Shown: piece by piece, positions 48,540 to 57,811 of the stretch
Layout of the letters: every line of letters starts with the position of its first letter
Position numbering within the stretch: position 1 is the first letter of the stretch
Source: JALZCH01 sp036387135
Lineage (GTDB): Bacteria; Acidobacteriota; Blastocatellia; Pyrinomonadales; Pyrinomonadaceae
Reading direction: 5' to 3'
Assembly: GCA_036387135.1 (NCBI GenBank)
Contig: DASVUH010000026.1
Location: 1 to 64,000, forward strand
Length of the DNA stretch: 64,000 bases
Notes under the pieces: model-generated
Seen by the model: the letters and a program-made list of their open reading frames with translations, nothing else
Told to the model about the DNA's origin: nothing
Databases searched by the model: none
Position numbers and translations under genes: made by a program

Positions 48540-50732
48540 ATGAAAGTTTTTTTTCAGGTAAAGTCCGCAATTTTGTTGCTGGCTTTTGTTTCGAGCATCG
48601 CCCCGGCTTTTGCCCAGCAGCCGACAGCCATAACCGCCGCAGATTACGCGCGGGCGGAAAAATTTATGGGTTATAACACAGCGCCGCTCGTTTCCGGCGC
48701 GGTGCGAGCGACCTGGCTCGCAGACGACCGCTTCTGGTATCGCAAAGGCAGCGAATTTGTCTTAGTTAACGCGGCTGACGGTTCGCGTCAGGCGTTTCCC
48801 GATATGGCAAAGCTCAATGCCGCCATCGGCGCAGCCGCAGCGCAGCCGAGCAGACCGAACAACGTTCCGAATTCGGTTCTCTCGCCCGACGGAAAACGCG
48901 CGGCTTATATCAAAGATTTCAATCTCTGGGTGCGCGATTTAGAAACCGGAAAAGACACGCAATTGACGAAAGACGGCGTTAAAGATTACGGCTACGCGAC
49001 CGACAACGCCGGTTGGACGCAAAGCGACCGCCCGATTTTGGCTTGGTCGCCGGATTCAAAGAAAATCGCTACATTTCAACAAGACCAGCGCAAAACGAGC
49101 GATATGTATCTGGTCGAAACTACGGTTGGAAAACCGAAGCTCAAAGCGTGGAAATATCCGTTGCCGGGCGACGCGGACGTGACGATGATCGAGCGCGTCA
49201 TTATTGACGTTGATTCGGCGAGAGTCGTTCGACTCAAAATGTCGCCCGACCAGCACCGGACAACGCTCTGCGACGACATTTCCTGCAACGGCGGCGATTT
49301 CACAGATACCGAATGGAGCGCCGACTCCGCAACGCTGGCGTTTGTTTCCAGCTCGCGCGACCATAAAAAAGCAAACTTGCGCGTCGTTAATCCGGCGACC
49401 GGCGATATTCGTGAAGTTTTGGAAGAGGTCTCGCCGACGCAGTACGAATCCGGCTGGTCAACCGTCAATTGGCGCTACCTGCCGACTTCAAACGAAGTCA
49501 TCTGGTTTTCCGAAAAAAGCGGATGGGGACATCTTTATCTCCACGATTTGGCAACCGGCAGACTCAAAAATCAAATTACGACCGGCGATTTTGTCGTTCG
49601 CGAAATCTTAAAAATTGACGACAAAAACCGCACGATTTATTTCTCAGCAGGCGGGCGCGAAGCCGGGCGCAATCCGTATTTCGTTCATTTTTACCGCGTC
49701 GGATTTGACGGCAAAAACTTGCAGTTGCTGACACCTGAAGACGGGCATCATTCGATTTCGCTCTCGCCGAGCGGACGTTTTTTCATTGACACATATTCAA
49801 AACCCGACACCGCGCCTGTTTCCGTTCTGCGCGATATGACCGGAAAAACCGTCGCCGAGATTGAAAAGGTTGATATTTCGCGTTTGACCGCGACGGGTTG
49901 GAAACCGCCACAACTGTTTACGGTTAAAGCGGGCGACGGGCAAACCGACGTTTACGGTTTGATGTATACGCCTTCAAACCTCGATCCGAACCGGAAATAT
50001 CCCGTTGTCAATTACATTTATCCCGGACCGCAGGGCGGCAGCATCGGCGGCAACTGGGGATTTTCTCCGGCGCGTCAGGATAATCAGGCACTCGCCGAAC
50101 TCGGTTTCGTCGTCGTTCAAATCGAAGGCACTTGCAATCCGCTGCGCTCAAAGAAATTTCACGACGCTTGCTACGGAAATATGGCAGATAACACGCTGTC
50201 AGACCAAATCGCCGGAATGCGCCAGCTCGCACAGCGTTTTCCGTATATTGATCTCAACCGCGTAGGCATTTGGGGACATTCCGGCGGCGGATTTGCCACA
50301 GCCGCAGCGATGTTCCGTTATCCCGATTTCTTCAAAGTCGGAATTGCCGAATCCGGCAATCACGAAAACCGCAATTACGAAGACGATTGGGGCGAGCGCT
50401 ACATCGGTCTGGAAACCAAAGTAAACGGCAAATCGAATTACGAAGAACAGGCAAATCAAGTCCACGCGAAAAATCTGAAAGGTAAATTGCTGCTCGCGCA
50501 CGGCACAATGGACGACAATGTGCCGCCATACAATACTTATCTGGTTGTTGACGCGCTCATCAAAGCCAACAAGGATTTTGATTTGCTGATGATTCCGAAC
50601 GCCCGTCACGGTTTCGGCAACGCTTCACTTTATATGACGCGCCGACGCTGGGATTATTTCGTCAAACATCTGCTCGGCATCGAACCGCCGAAAGATTACC
50701 AGTTAAAACCACCGGCACCGACGCCGCAATAA
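48540..50732 (+). CDS. Exported S9-family serine peptidase (DPP IV-like)
   Basis: A 730-residue protein with a signal peptide (AILLLAFVSSIAPAFA). Residues ~70-450 are beta-propeller blades (VLSPDGKRAAYIKDFNLWVRD, AWSPDSKKIATFQQD). The C-terminal alpha/beta-hydrolase has nucleophile Ser in GIWGHSGGGFATAA, Asp in HGTMDDNVPP and His in NARHGFG. It fits dipeptidyl-peptidase IV-like enzymes, probably periplasmic or outer-surface peptide degradation. Confidence 0.88.
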   Translation: MKVFFQVKSAILLLAFVSSIAPAFAQQPTAITAADYARAEKFMGYNTAPLVSGAVRATWLADDRFWYRKGSEFVLVNAADGSRQAFPDMAKLNAAIGAAAAQPSRPNNVPNSVLSPDGKRAAYIKDFNLWVRDLETGKDTQLTKDGVKDYGYATDNAGWTQSDRPILAWSPDSKKIATFQQDQRKTSDMYLVETTVGKPKLKAWKYPLPGDADVTMIERVIIDVDSARVVRLKMSPDQHRTTLCDDISCNGGDFTDTEWSADSATLAFVSSSRDHKKANLRVVNPATGDIREVLEEVSPTQYESGWSTVNWRYLPTSNEVIWFSEKSGWGHLYLHDLATGRLKNQITTGDFVVREILKIDDKNRTIYFSAGGREAGRNPYFVHFYRVGFDGKNLQLLTPEDGHHSISLSPSGRFFIDTYSKPDTAPVSVLRDMTGKTVAEIEKVDISRLTATGWKPPQLFTVKAGDGQTDVYGLMYTPSNLDPNRKYPVVNYIYPGPQGGSIGGNWGFSPARQDNQALAELGFVVVQIEGTCNPLRSKKFHDACYGNMADNTLSDQIAGMRQLAQRFPYIDLNRVGIWGHSGGGFATAAAMFRYPDFFKVGIAESGNHENRNYEDDWGERYIGLETKVNGKSNYEEQANQVHAKNLKGKLLLAHGTMDDNVPPYNTYLVVDALIKANKDFDLLMIPNARHGFGNASLYMTRRRWDYFVKHLLGIEPPKDYQLKPPAPTPQ

Positions 50733-50735
50733 TTT

Positions 50736-50815
50736 AAAGTCAAAAGTCAAAAGTCAAAAGGCAAAAGTTTGGAATCAGATTTCTTTACTTTTGCCTTTTG
50801 ACTTTTGACTTTTGC
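50736..50815. repeat. Intergenic inverted repeat between convergent genes
   Basis: The left arm is three near-copies of AAAGTCAA ending GGCAAAAGT, and the right arm (50787-50815) is its reverse complement, ACTTTTGCC then repeated TTTTGACT. The loop is about 18 bases. It can act as a bidirectional terminator for the S9 and SDR genes. Confidence 0.75.
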
Positions 50816-50824
50816 TTTGTGAAT

Positions 50825-51853
50825 TTAATTCACCGTTTCGTTGTTTTGCTCTGCTGCGCGGTCGGTTAATGCAGTCAATAAATTATCCGAAGCCGCCGTT
50901 TCGCTGTGCTTTCCTTTCAAACGTTCTTCCCCGATTCCGCCCGGCGCGGGCAAAAATGTGTTGACGAGCGAAAATAAATCCGAAGTCAAACCGGGAAAGA
51001 CGCCGTGAAACATCACGCCCAATTTAGCGGGCATTGAAATAATATGTTCCGCCTCGCAGCGTTTTGTCGCCGTGACGATTTCGTGCGCGGCTTGTTCTGC
51101 GCTGACCGATAGAAACGGCAGAGAGTCGCTCAATTTAAACCAGGCGTATTCTTTTTCGTTTTGTCCTTTGAAAAAAGCGTTGCGCGGGCTGCCCGTCCGC
51201 ATCAAGCCCGGCACAATCGTCGTCACATAAATTCCGTCTTTTAAAAGCTCGCCGCGCAAGCCTTCCGAATAACCGACGAGCGCGAATTTGCTCGCGGCAT
51301 ACGGCAGCAGATGCGGAAACGCGACTTTGCCGCCGATTGAAGTGATGTTGACGATATTGCCGCTTCCCCGCTCTTTCATTTCCGGCAAAACTTCCTGAAT
51401 CGTGTGATACGAAGCCCAGAAATGCGTATTCATCGCTTCGACGTAATCGGCTTCGGTCGCGTGTTCGACAGGAGTTACCTGAATAATTCCGGCGTTGTTG
51501 ACGAGAACGTCAATCTGTCCGAACTCCATCCGCACGGCATTGACCATTTGCCCGATTTCCGCCTTGTTTTGCAGATCACAAGTCGCATAAAAGACATCTG
51601 CTCCGCGCTCTTTTAAATCTTCTTCTGCTCTTTGAAGCTCTTCCAAATCTCGCGCGCAAATCGCAATTTGCGCGCCTTCGGCGGCAAATTGTCTGGCTAA
51701 AACCAAACCGAGACCGCGCGAGCCGCCCGTGATTAAAACAACTTTGTCGCGCAAATCAATTTCGCGCGTTTTATTTATAATCGTTTTTGCCAGCAAAACC
51801 GCGCCCAATCCGGCGGCAGTCCACAATAAAGCGTTTCTGTTTTCAGCTTTCAT
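50825..51853 (-). CDS. Membrane-anchored short-chain dehydrogenase/reductase
   Basis: A 342-residue SDR. An N-terminal hydrophobic helix (LLWTAAGLGAVLLAKTII) is followed by VVLITGGSRGLGLVLARQFA (NAD(P) motif TGxxxGxG), NNAGIIQV, ITSIGGKVAFPHLLPYAASKFAL (Ser, Tyr-x3-Lys catalytic set). The C-terminal ~90 residues extend beyond the core. I start at ATG 51853 with a GGAGCAGGG site; a longer frame runs into the exonuclease gene. The substrate is unknown. Confidence 0.8.
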   Translation of the reverse strand: MKAENRNALLWTAAGLGAVLLAKTIINKTREIDLRDKVVLITGGSRGLGLVLARQFAAEGAQIAICARDLEELQRAEEDLKERGADVFYATCDLQNKAEIGQMVNAVRMEFGQIDVLVNNAGIIQVTPVEHATEADYVEAMNTHFWASYHTIQEVLPEMKERGSGNIVNITSIGGKVAFPHLLPYAASKFALVGYSEGLRGELLKDGIYVTTIVPGLMRTGSPRNAFFKGQNEKEYAWFKLSDSLPFLSVSAEQAAHEIVTATKRCEAEHIISMPAKLGVMFHGVFPGLTSDLFSLVNTFLPAPGGIGEERLKGKHSETAASDNLLTALTDRAAEQNNETVN

Positions 51854-52637
51854 TCTTGCCCTGCTCCTTGTCAGAAAAAACGGCGACGACCGGAGCGTGA
51901 TCCGAAGGACGTTCCCAGCCGCGCGGTGATTTATCAACTTCGCAGTGCAAGCATCGTGCCGCCAGCGAGGGCGAAACCCAAATATGATCTATTCTCAAAC
52001 CGTTATTTTTAAAAAACGAGCCTTCGCGGTAATTCCACCACGAATAAAGCCCGCCCGCTTCGTGGAAAAGCCGGAAGGCGTCAACAAAGCCCCATTTTTT
52101 GACGTAATCGAGCGCGGCGCGTTCCGGTCGGGAAAAATGCAGTTTTCCTTCCCACGTTCGGACATCGTACACATCGCGCTCGTCCGGCGCGACGTTAAAA
52201 TCGCCGCACAGCAAAACGTCCCCGGTTTTATCGCAACTCGCTTCAAAAAAATGTCTGAGCCGCTGCAGCCAATCCAATTTAAATTTAAAAGGGTCTGACC
52301 ACAATTCGGTGCCATTTGGAATATAAGTATTAACGATGCGAATGCCGTTGACGGTCGCCGCAATCAAACGCTTCGGCGCATCTTCCGCATCGTCAGGAAA
52401 ATTGTATTGAACATCGGCAATTTCGTGACGCGACAAAATGGCGACGCCGTTGTACGACTTTTGCCCGATAAAAGCCGAGTTGTAACCGAGTTCGAGAAAA
52501 TCAAAGGCGGGAAATTTATCATCGGTCGTTTTCGTTTCCTGAAGGCATAAAACGTCCGGCTGCTCTTTCTCAATCCAGCGCACGATGTGCGGCATTCTGG
52601 CAAAAACCGAATTTACATTCCAAGTGGCTATTTTCAT
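51843..52637 (-). CDS. xthA: Exodeoxyribonuclease III
   Basis: A 264-residue AP endonuclease/exonuclease: KIATWNVNSVFARMPHIVRWIEKEQPDVLCLQETK (Asn, Glu metal ligands), GDFNVAPDERDVYD, NGLRIDHIWVSP and the catalytic His in SDHAPVVAVF. It repairs abasic sites. The 3' end overlaps the start of the SDR gene by 11 bases. Confidence 0.92.
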   Translation of the reverse strand: MKIATWNVNSVFARMPHIVRWIEKEQPDVLCLQETKTTDDKFPAFDFLELGYNSAFIGQKSYNGVAILSRHEIADVQYNFPDDAEDAPKRLIAATVNGIRIVNTYIPNGTELWSDPFKFKLDWLQRLRHFFEASCDKTGDVLLCGDFNVAPDERDVYDVRTWEGKLHFSRPERAALDYVKKWGFVDAFRLFHEAGGLYSWWNYREGSFFKNNGLRIDHIWVSPSLAARCLHCEVDKSPRGWERPSDHAPVVAVFSDKEQGKNES

Positions 52638-52672
52638 TCAAAAATTCGTAATTCGTAATTTGAAATTCGTAA

Positions 52673-53527
52673 TTATTTCATCTCCCATTCGCCGCAAAAG
52701 ACGAAATCGGCGCGTCCCGTGAGCAGCATTTCGTCGTCCGATTCGCGCCAAAAGACCGTTGCCTGCCCGCCCGGACTGTGAACCGTAATCTTTCTCTCTG
52801 TTTCATTTCGCAGACAAGCCGCGATTGCTGCCGCGACCGAGCACGTGCCGGAAGCCATCGTTTCGCCCGCGCCTCGTTCCCAGATGCGAAGCTCGATGTT
52901 GTTTTTATCGAGAACTTTGACGAAAACTGCGTTCGTGCGTTCGGGGAAAAGCAGATGAGTTTCGATTTCGCGCCCCGTTTCGCGCCAATCAAAAGCGTCG
53001 AAATCATCAACAAAAACACACGTCACGGGATTTCCGACATTGACGGCGGTAATTTTAAATTCCTCTTCGCCGACAAGAAGCGGAAAATCAACAACCGTTT
53101 CCAATTTTTCTTTTGACTGAATCGGAATCGAAGCCGAATCGAATTTCGGTTTGCCAAGCTCGGCTTCAAAGCGGTAATGCCCGGCGTCAATCGTCTCCAA
53201 AAGGCGATAATTTTTGACGCCGCTCTTGGTTTTGAGCCGCAGATTTTCCCCCGTCCAGATTTTCCCATAATGCAGATACGCGACGGCGCAGCGCGTGCCG
53301 TTGCCGGAAAATCCGGCTTCGCTGCCGTCGGGGTTAAAAATGCGCGCTGAAAAATCAGCCGCGTTTGATTTCAGTTTGCCGATAATCGCAATTCCGTCCG
53401 CTCCGACGCCGTAATGCCGGTCGCAAATCTGGCGCGCGAAATCGCTGAGAGACTTTACGCTTTTGAGGTTTTCGGCTTCGAGAACCAGATAATCGTTGCC
53501 AAAGCCGTGAAATTTACAGAATTGCAT
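52673..53527 (-). CDS. dapF: Diaminopimelate epimerase
   Basis: A 284-residue enzyme converting LL- to meso-diaminopimelate for lysine and peptidoglycan. It shows FCKFHGFGNDYLV, the first catalytic Cys in GNGTRCAVAYLHYG and the second in MASGTCSVAAAIAA, with ERGAGET before it. It starts 2 bases downstream of the carboxypeptidase stop; with that gene it forms a cell-wall pair. Confidence 0.93.
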   Translation of the reverse strand: MQFCKFHGFGNDYLVLEAENLKSVKSLSDFARQICDRHYGVGADGIAIIGKLKSNAADFSARIFNPDGSEAGFSGNGTRCAVAYLHYGKIWTGENLRLKTKSGVKNYRLLETIDAGHYRFEAELGKPKFDSASIPIQSKEKLETVVDFPLLVGEEEFKITAVNVGNPVTCVFVDDFDAFDWRETGREIETHLLFPERTNAVFVKVLDKNNIELRIWERGAGETMASGTCSVAAAIAACLRNETERKITVHSPGGQATVFWRESDDEMLLTGRADFVFCGEWEMK

Positions 53528-53529
53528 TT

Positions 53530-55179
53530 TTAATTCGTTTTCCCGTTGAAATTTGCCAGAGCCAGAACGATTTCGTCAATCACGGCGCGCTGAGCGGCGC
53601 TTCCGGCAGGAAGCGCGTTTACGATAACGGAAAACGCAAGTTGCTCGCCCGCAGCGGTCGTCAAATAACCGGAAAGCGCGGAAACCTGGTCAATCGTGCC
53701 GGTTTTGCCGCGAACATTTCCGGCGGCGATGGTGTTTTTAAAACGATTTTGCAAAGTTCCGTCAACGCCCGCAATCGTCAAGCTCTCGCGCCAGCTCGAA
53801 GCATAACGATGCCGGTTCATAAATGCGTAAAGTTGCGCCGCCGCGTTCGGCGTAATCAAATTATGGCGCGACAAACCGGAACCGTCCCATTGAACGACAC
53901 TGCCGGGCGCGATTTCCGCTTCAGCCAGAAATTTTTGCACAACCGCCGCGCCGCGTTCCGAGCTTGTTTGTTTCGGGTCGGTCTTGTCACCAGCCGCTTC
54001 GCCCAAAGTGCGCAGAATTATTTCCGTGTAGGTATTCTGGCTCGGTTTCATCGTTTTTGCGGCGATAATTCCTAAAACCGGCGAATCATGACGCGCGATT
54101 TCGACCATTTTCGGAATATCGAGCGGAGCGAGCTTGCGCGCCTTTGCGTCAACCGCGCGAGTTTGTCCCGTTACGATCACGCCTTTTTGTACAAGCGCGT
54201 TTTTGAGCAGCGCGACAAACATTTCCGCCGGTTTAGCAATCGTAATCTCGTTTAACCAAACTTTGCCGCCGAGCGGCATTGTGCCGCGAATTTCCAGAAC
54301 GTTTGTGCCGAGACGTTTGTGAACTTCAAGCTCCTGTTTTGTTCCGGCAGCGGTGGTTTGAGTCAGGTTGATGACTGTAAAAAGCTGATTCGGCGGCGTG
54401 ATTGTGACAATGCAGGGCGCGCCGGTGTTTGCGCCGGGCGCAATTTGCAGTTTTACGAGATTGTCATTAATTGACAGTGCGGAAACTTCCGCGCCCGATT
54501 CCCACTGCAAATCGTCCCATTCCCATGTAACCTGAATCGGATCGCCCGAAAAATAACTTTCGTCGCCGATGAGATTGCCTTCGATTCGCCGCACGCCGCT
54601 TGCCGCGATTTTCGCCGCCAATTCGTCCAAAGCACTAATCGCTGCGCCGTCTTGCGGAACGGTCGAAATCAGCGGATTGCCGCGCCCGTAAATTATCAAA
54701 TCACCGCGAATCGTGCCGTTTGAATCCGGCTGAGCGGCGGCGTAAATGCTCGTCGTAAATCTAAAATTTGGCGAAAGTCTGTCCAAAGCCGCCGCCACCG
54801 TAAAGCTTTTCATATTCGAGGCGGGCATAAAATATTTTTCCGCGTTTTGTTCAAAAACCGTTTTGCCCGAATCGAGCGACACGACTTTTACGCCGACCTG
54901 CGCGCGCAAAAGCTGCGGTCTCGATAAAACCGAGCGAATCTGCGATTGCAGCTCCGGCAAAGATTGAACGCGCTGAGACGTTGGCGTCGCAGTCGGCGAT
55001 GCGGCGGGCGTCGGCGTAATTGTCGGCGAAGGTTTCGGCGGCGGAGTTTGCGCGGGCGCGATTCGCTCGCGCAAAGGCGGCGCGGTGGTTTCCTGCGCGC
55101 TCGTAGGCGGCACAAAATTGAAAGCGAGAAAGAGGAAAGCGAGGCAAAAAACCGATTTTTCTTTGAATAAAAATTTCAT
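53530..55179 (-). CDS. dacB: D-alanyl-D-alanine carboxypeptidase/endopeptidase (PBP4 type)
   Basis: A 549-residue exported PBP4-like protein. A signal peptide (VFCLAFLFLAFNFVPPTSA) is followed by a Pro/Thr-rich linker. Catalytic motifs are SxxK in PASNMKSFTVAAALDRL, SxN in DGSGLSRHNLITPN and KTG in VRGKTGTIDQVSALSG. The strand-rich insertion between SxxK and SxN is typical of PBP4. It trims or cleaves peptidoglycan peptides in the periplasm. It is followed closely by dapF. Confidence 0.9.
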   Translation of the reverse strand: MKFLFKEKSVFCLAFLFLAFNFVPPTSAQETTAPPLRERIAPAQTPPPKPSPTITPTPAASPTATPTSQRVQSLPELQSQIRSVLSRPQLLRAQVGVKVVSLDSGKTVFEQNAEKYFMPASNMKSFTVAAALDRLSPNFRFTTSIYAAAQPDSNGTIRGDLIIYGRGNPLISTVPQDGAAISALDELAAKIAASGVRRIEGNLIGDESYFSGDPIQVTWEWDDLQWESGAEVSALSINDNLVKLQIAPGANTGAPCIVTITPPNQLFTVINLTQTTAAGTKQELEVHKRLGTNVLEIRGTMPLGGKVWLNEITIAKPAEMFVALLKNALVQKGVIVTGQTRAVDAKARKLAPLDIPKMVEIARHDSPVLGIIAAKTMKPSQNTYTEIILRTLGEAAGDKTDPKQTSSERGAAVVQKFLAEAEIAPGSVVQWDGSGLSRHNLITPNAAAQLYAFMNRHRYASSWRESLTIAGVDGTLQNRFKNTIAAGNVRGKTGTIDQVSALSGYLTTAAGEQLAFSVIVNALPAGSAAQRAVIDEIVLALANFNGKTN

Positions 55180-55305
55180 AGCAAAACAAGGGAGACCGCA
55201 AGCAAATTACCGTGATTTTCGCAGATTTTACGAAAGTTGCAAACAACTGTTTGAGGCAAATTCAAACACCTGACAAAAATAAAAACAAGAAAAACTATTA
55301 ACTAT

Positions 55306-55367
55306 AAACTGTAAACTGTGAACTGTTATGCAATGCAAAATAGTGAATAGTTCATAGTTTACAGTTT
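55306..55367. repeat. Intergenic inverted repeat
   Basis: The arms AAACTGTAAACTGTGAACTG-TT (55306-55327) and 55346-55367 match at 20 of 22 positions. The left flank continues with further ACT-rich near-repeats (from 55291). It sits between dacB and the exported protein at 55475-56521 and could block read-through. Confidence 0.75.
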
Positions 55368-55474
55368 TAATCGTTTTCCGTTTGTATTTGATTTTGTTCA
55401 GTCATTTTACAGAAAATAAAAAAGGGGAAAAGCTCGCGGCTTCTCCCCTTTTGGCTTTTCATTTTAATTTCCCA

Positions 55475-56521
55475 TTATTTTCCGGCGAGCAATTTATCGA
55501 GCGCCGTTTGCGGGACAAAGGCGCGCAGTTCGATCTCGTTTGCGGTTTGCGAAATTTTCAAACTTTCGGCGATGTCCGCGATGACTTCGTTTCTGGCGCC
55601 TTTTCGCGCCCGTAGCAAACCGCTCAACGATTGCAGACCGAGCAGTGTCTCTTTCAAGTTTTTGGCTTGCTCGGCGGTCTCTGTTCGCGCTGCAAACAAA
55701 ATGTTAGCGTTTCCGCCCGAAACATCGAGCGAGCCGAAGCCTTGCCGCAGCGAAGCTAAAATGTTGCCGATTTCGTCGTTGTCGAAACGCATCAGCGATT
55801 GCAAATCCGGCGGAATGTTACCGGCAAAACTCAAAACCGCGTTCGGATTTCTATTTGCAAGCGAAATCAGTTCCGCATTCGCTCCTGTTTTCGCCTTTGT
55901 TTCAATCATCTGGCGGACTTGTTTCAAATCGCCGAAAGCGAGCGTGTTTTGGTCAACGGCGTGAAAAGCGACTTCGCCGGTCGTCAATTTGGCGATGATT
56001 TGCGACATTTTATCGGCTTTCGCCGTATCTTTCGGCTGCGGCATCTGCGCGGCGACATCTTTCAATGAAACAATGAGCAGATTCCGGCTGCCGATTTTTT
56101 CTTCGCGGTATTTTCCGCTCAAAGCAATCTTCGCCGCGCCGAGCAATCCGGCGGCGTTAAAATTTCCGCGCGTCACGGCGACGGGCGCAAAATCAATCTT
56201 TCCGGCAACGGCGCGGTCGTATTTGACGCCGACTGCGACGCGCTCAAACTGGCGTACGTCAATTCCGGTTTTGGCTTTAAAAGCGTCAAGGTCCTGATTT
56301 ATCCTGGCGAGCATCGCCGGTTTGGAAGCCAAAATCTGCGGCAGCGCGTCCGTCGTTAAACGGCGCATATCTGCGACCGCCACAATGTCCGACGCGGGCA
56401 GCAAAGCGACCAAATCATTGGCTGGCGCTGCATTTTTGGCTGTCGCGTTTTGGGCAAAAACGCTTGTAAAGTTTGCCGCAATCAAAGCAAAAGCGGCGAT
56501 AAAAGCTGTTAATTTATTCAT
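55475..56521 (-). CDS. Exported Ala-rich protein of unknown function
   Basis: A 348-residue protein, start chosen at ATG 56521 behind GGAG. It has a signal peptide (LTAFIAAFALIAANFTSVFAQ). The mature part has alternating strands and helices (LVALLPASDIVAVADMRRLTTDALPQILASKP; FERVAVGVKYDRA; GEVAFHAVDQNTLAFGDLKQVRQMIE). This resembles DUF3352-like exported proteins, but I am not sure. The C-terminus ends LLAGK. No catalytic motif is visible. Confidence 0.6.
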   Translation of the reverse strand: MNKLTAFIAAFALIAANFTSVFAQNATAKNAAPANDLVALLPASDIVAVADMRRLTTDALPQILASKPAMLARINQDLDAFKAKTGIDVRQFERVAVGVKYDRAVAGKIDFAPVAVTRGNFNAAGLLGAAKIALSGKYREEKIGSRNLLIVSLKDVAAQMPQPKDTAKADKMSQIIAKLTTGEVAFHAVDQNTLAFGDLKQVRQMIETKAKTGANAELISLANRNPNAVLSFAGNIPPDLQSLMRFDNDEIGNILASLRQGFGSLDVSGGNANILFAARTETAEQAKNLKETLLGLQSLSGLLRARKGARNEVIADIAESLKISQTANEIELRAFVPQTALDKLLAGK

Positions 56522-56580
56522 TTCAAACTCCAAAATTTACTCAATAAATGACGTGTAATCCGACGTTTTAAAGATGCCTC

Positions 56581-56715
56581 TCAACGGTCGGCAGTTGTCG
56601 CCGGATGATTGTTTTTGACGGCTTCAATGTGCATCACGTCGGCGGCAGTGCGCAAATTGATGTCCAACCCGATTGCGCCCAAATATTTGTTTGCGCCGCC
56701 GACACCGAGATTTTT
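56581..56715 (-). pseudogene. Possible 3' fragment of a broken gene
   Basis: A 44-codon open stretch with a stop just upstream and no start codon reads like a real protein end, with GGANKYLGAIGLDINLRTAA then a His/Asn-rich tail and ATTADR. The family is not recognised. Apart from this, the 56522-56840 gap shows no gene; the AT-rich 56720-56840 part probably carries the promoter of the DpnI-like gene. Confidence 0.3.
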
Positions 56716-56840
56716 TCATAAACTTGAGTTTAAGAATAAATAGAACAAACGGCTTTTGGCAAAACGACTCCAATTTTTGACAAGCGATTATCGCTCTTAC
56801 GAACGATTTAAGCTAGAATTGTCCGGCTTTAAAATGCTAT

Positions 56841-57614
56841 ATGAATCTAAATTTCAATGTTCAACTGGCAGACTCATATTCAAGCCGCTCACAAATCACT
56901 AGAATTCTAAGCGAAGCTTGGGTTAAACAAAACTCGTATTGTCCAAATTGCGGAAGCGAAAATATCACGAAATATCCGAATAATCAGCCCGTTGCTGATT
57001 TTTTCTGTCTTCTTTGTAAGGAAGATTTTGAACTGAAAAGCAAAAATCGTCGTCTCGGTAAAAAAATAAATGACGGAGCTTATTCGACTATGATTGACCG
57101 AATAAATTCTGAAAAGAAGCCGAACTTTTTCTTTCTAACTTACCGCAAATCAGATTGGATGGTGAATGATTTTCTAATCGTTCCAAAACAGTTTATTGAA
57201 TCTGAAAGTATCCAAAAAAGAAAGCCTCTAGCGGAAACTGCCAAACGACCGGGTTGGACGGGCTGCAATATTGATTTGCAAAGTATTCCCGAACTAGGAC
57301 GCATTTTTCTAATCAAAAATTCAATTATCAATGATAGAAAAGCGGTTCTTGAAACTTGGCACAAAACCGTTTTCATTCGTGAAGAATCTGCGGAAACTAA
57401 AGGATGGACTTTGGACGTTTTGAAATGTCTTGACCGAATCGGCTCGGCGGAATTTTCTTTGAGTGACGTTTATAAATTTGAGGAAGAACTTAAATCAAAA
57501 CATCCCGACAACAACTTTATCAAAGACAAAATCCGACAACAGTTACAAACTCTGCGCGATATGAATATTATTGAATTTGTTTCGAGAGGGAAATATAAAA
57601 AAGTTTCGAGATGA
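56841..57614 (+). CDS. DpnI-like methyl-directed restriction endonuclease
   Basis: A 257-residue homologue of DpnI along its full length (DpnI is about 254). N-terminal zinc-binding CPNCG and CLLC surround the PD-(D/E)xK site, Asp in VADFFC and Glu/Lys in DFELKSK. Conserved landmarks include INDGAYSTM, NFFFLTYRKSDW, PKQFIESESIQKRKPLA and GWTGCNIDL. The C-terminal winged helix has the methyl-adenine-reading end (IKDKIRQQLQTLRDMNIIEFVSRGKYKK). DpnI cuts GATC only when adenine is methylated. It overlaps the next small gene (ATGA). Confidence 0.92.
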   Translation: MNLNFNVQLADSYSSRSQITRILSEAWVKQNSYCPNCGSENITKYPNNQPVADFFCLLCKEDFELKSKNRRLGKKINDGAYSTMIDRINSEKKPNFFFLTYRKSDWMVNDFLIVPKQFIESESIQKRKPLAETAKRPGWTGCNIDLQSIPELGRIFLIKNSIINDRKAVLETWHKTVFIREESAETKGWTLDVLKCLDRIGSAEFSLSDVYKFEEELKSKHPDNNFIKDKIRQQLQTLRDMNIIEFVSRGKYKKVSR

Positions 57615-57811
57615 AAAAATTCATTTTTATCACGCCTGAAGGCGAAACGATTTCACCAAATGGAAACGAAGTCGAAAATATGCAGGTTGTTGGATTTGTC
57701 GAAGATGTCGAAAGCGAAGATGAGGCGTTGAAAAAGCTTTTGCAGGAAAACGCTTGGATTTTCGACGCCGAATTTAACGTTGCCGAATTTATCGCCTACG
57801 AAATTGTTTAA
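57611..57811 (+). CDS. 66-residue acidic protein coupled to the DpnI-like gene
   Basis: A short acidic protein (MKKFIFITPEGETISPNGNE, VEDVESEDEALKKLLQEN). It starts within the stop of the DpnI-like gene and ends 1 base before the convergent methyltransferase stop. The family is not recognised; a regulatory or inhibitor role would fit its coupling but is unproven. Confidence 0.55.
   Translation: MKKFIFITPEGETISPNGNEVENMQVVGFVEDVESEDEALKKLLQENAWIFDAEFNVAEFIAYEIV

Noticed and set aside
54888..55170. Arg-rich frames on both strands around the dacB linker
   Set aside because: They are shadows created by the Pro/Thr-rich linker codons of the carboxypeptidase.
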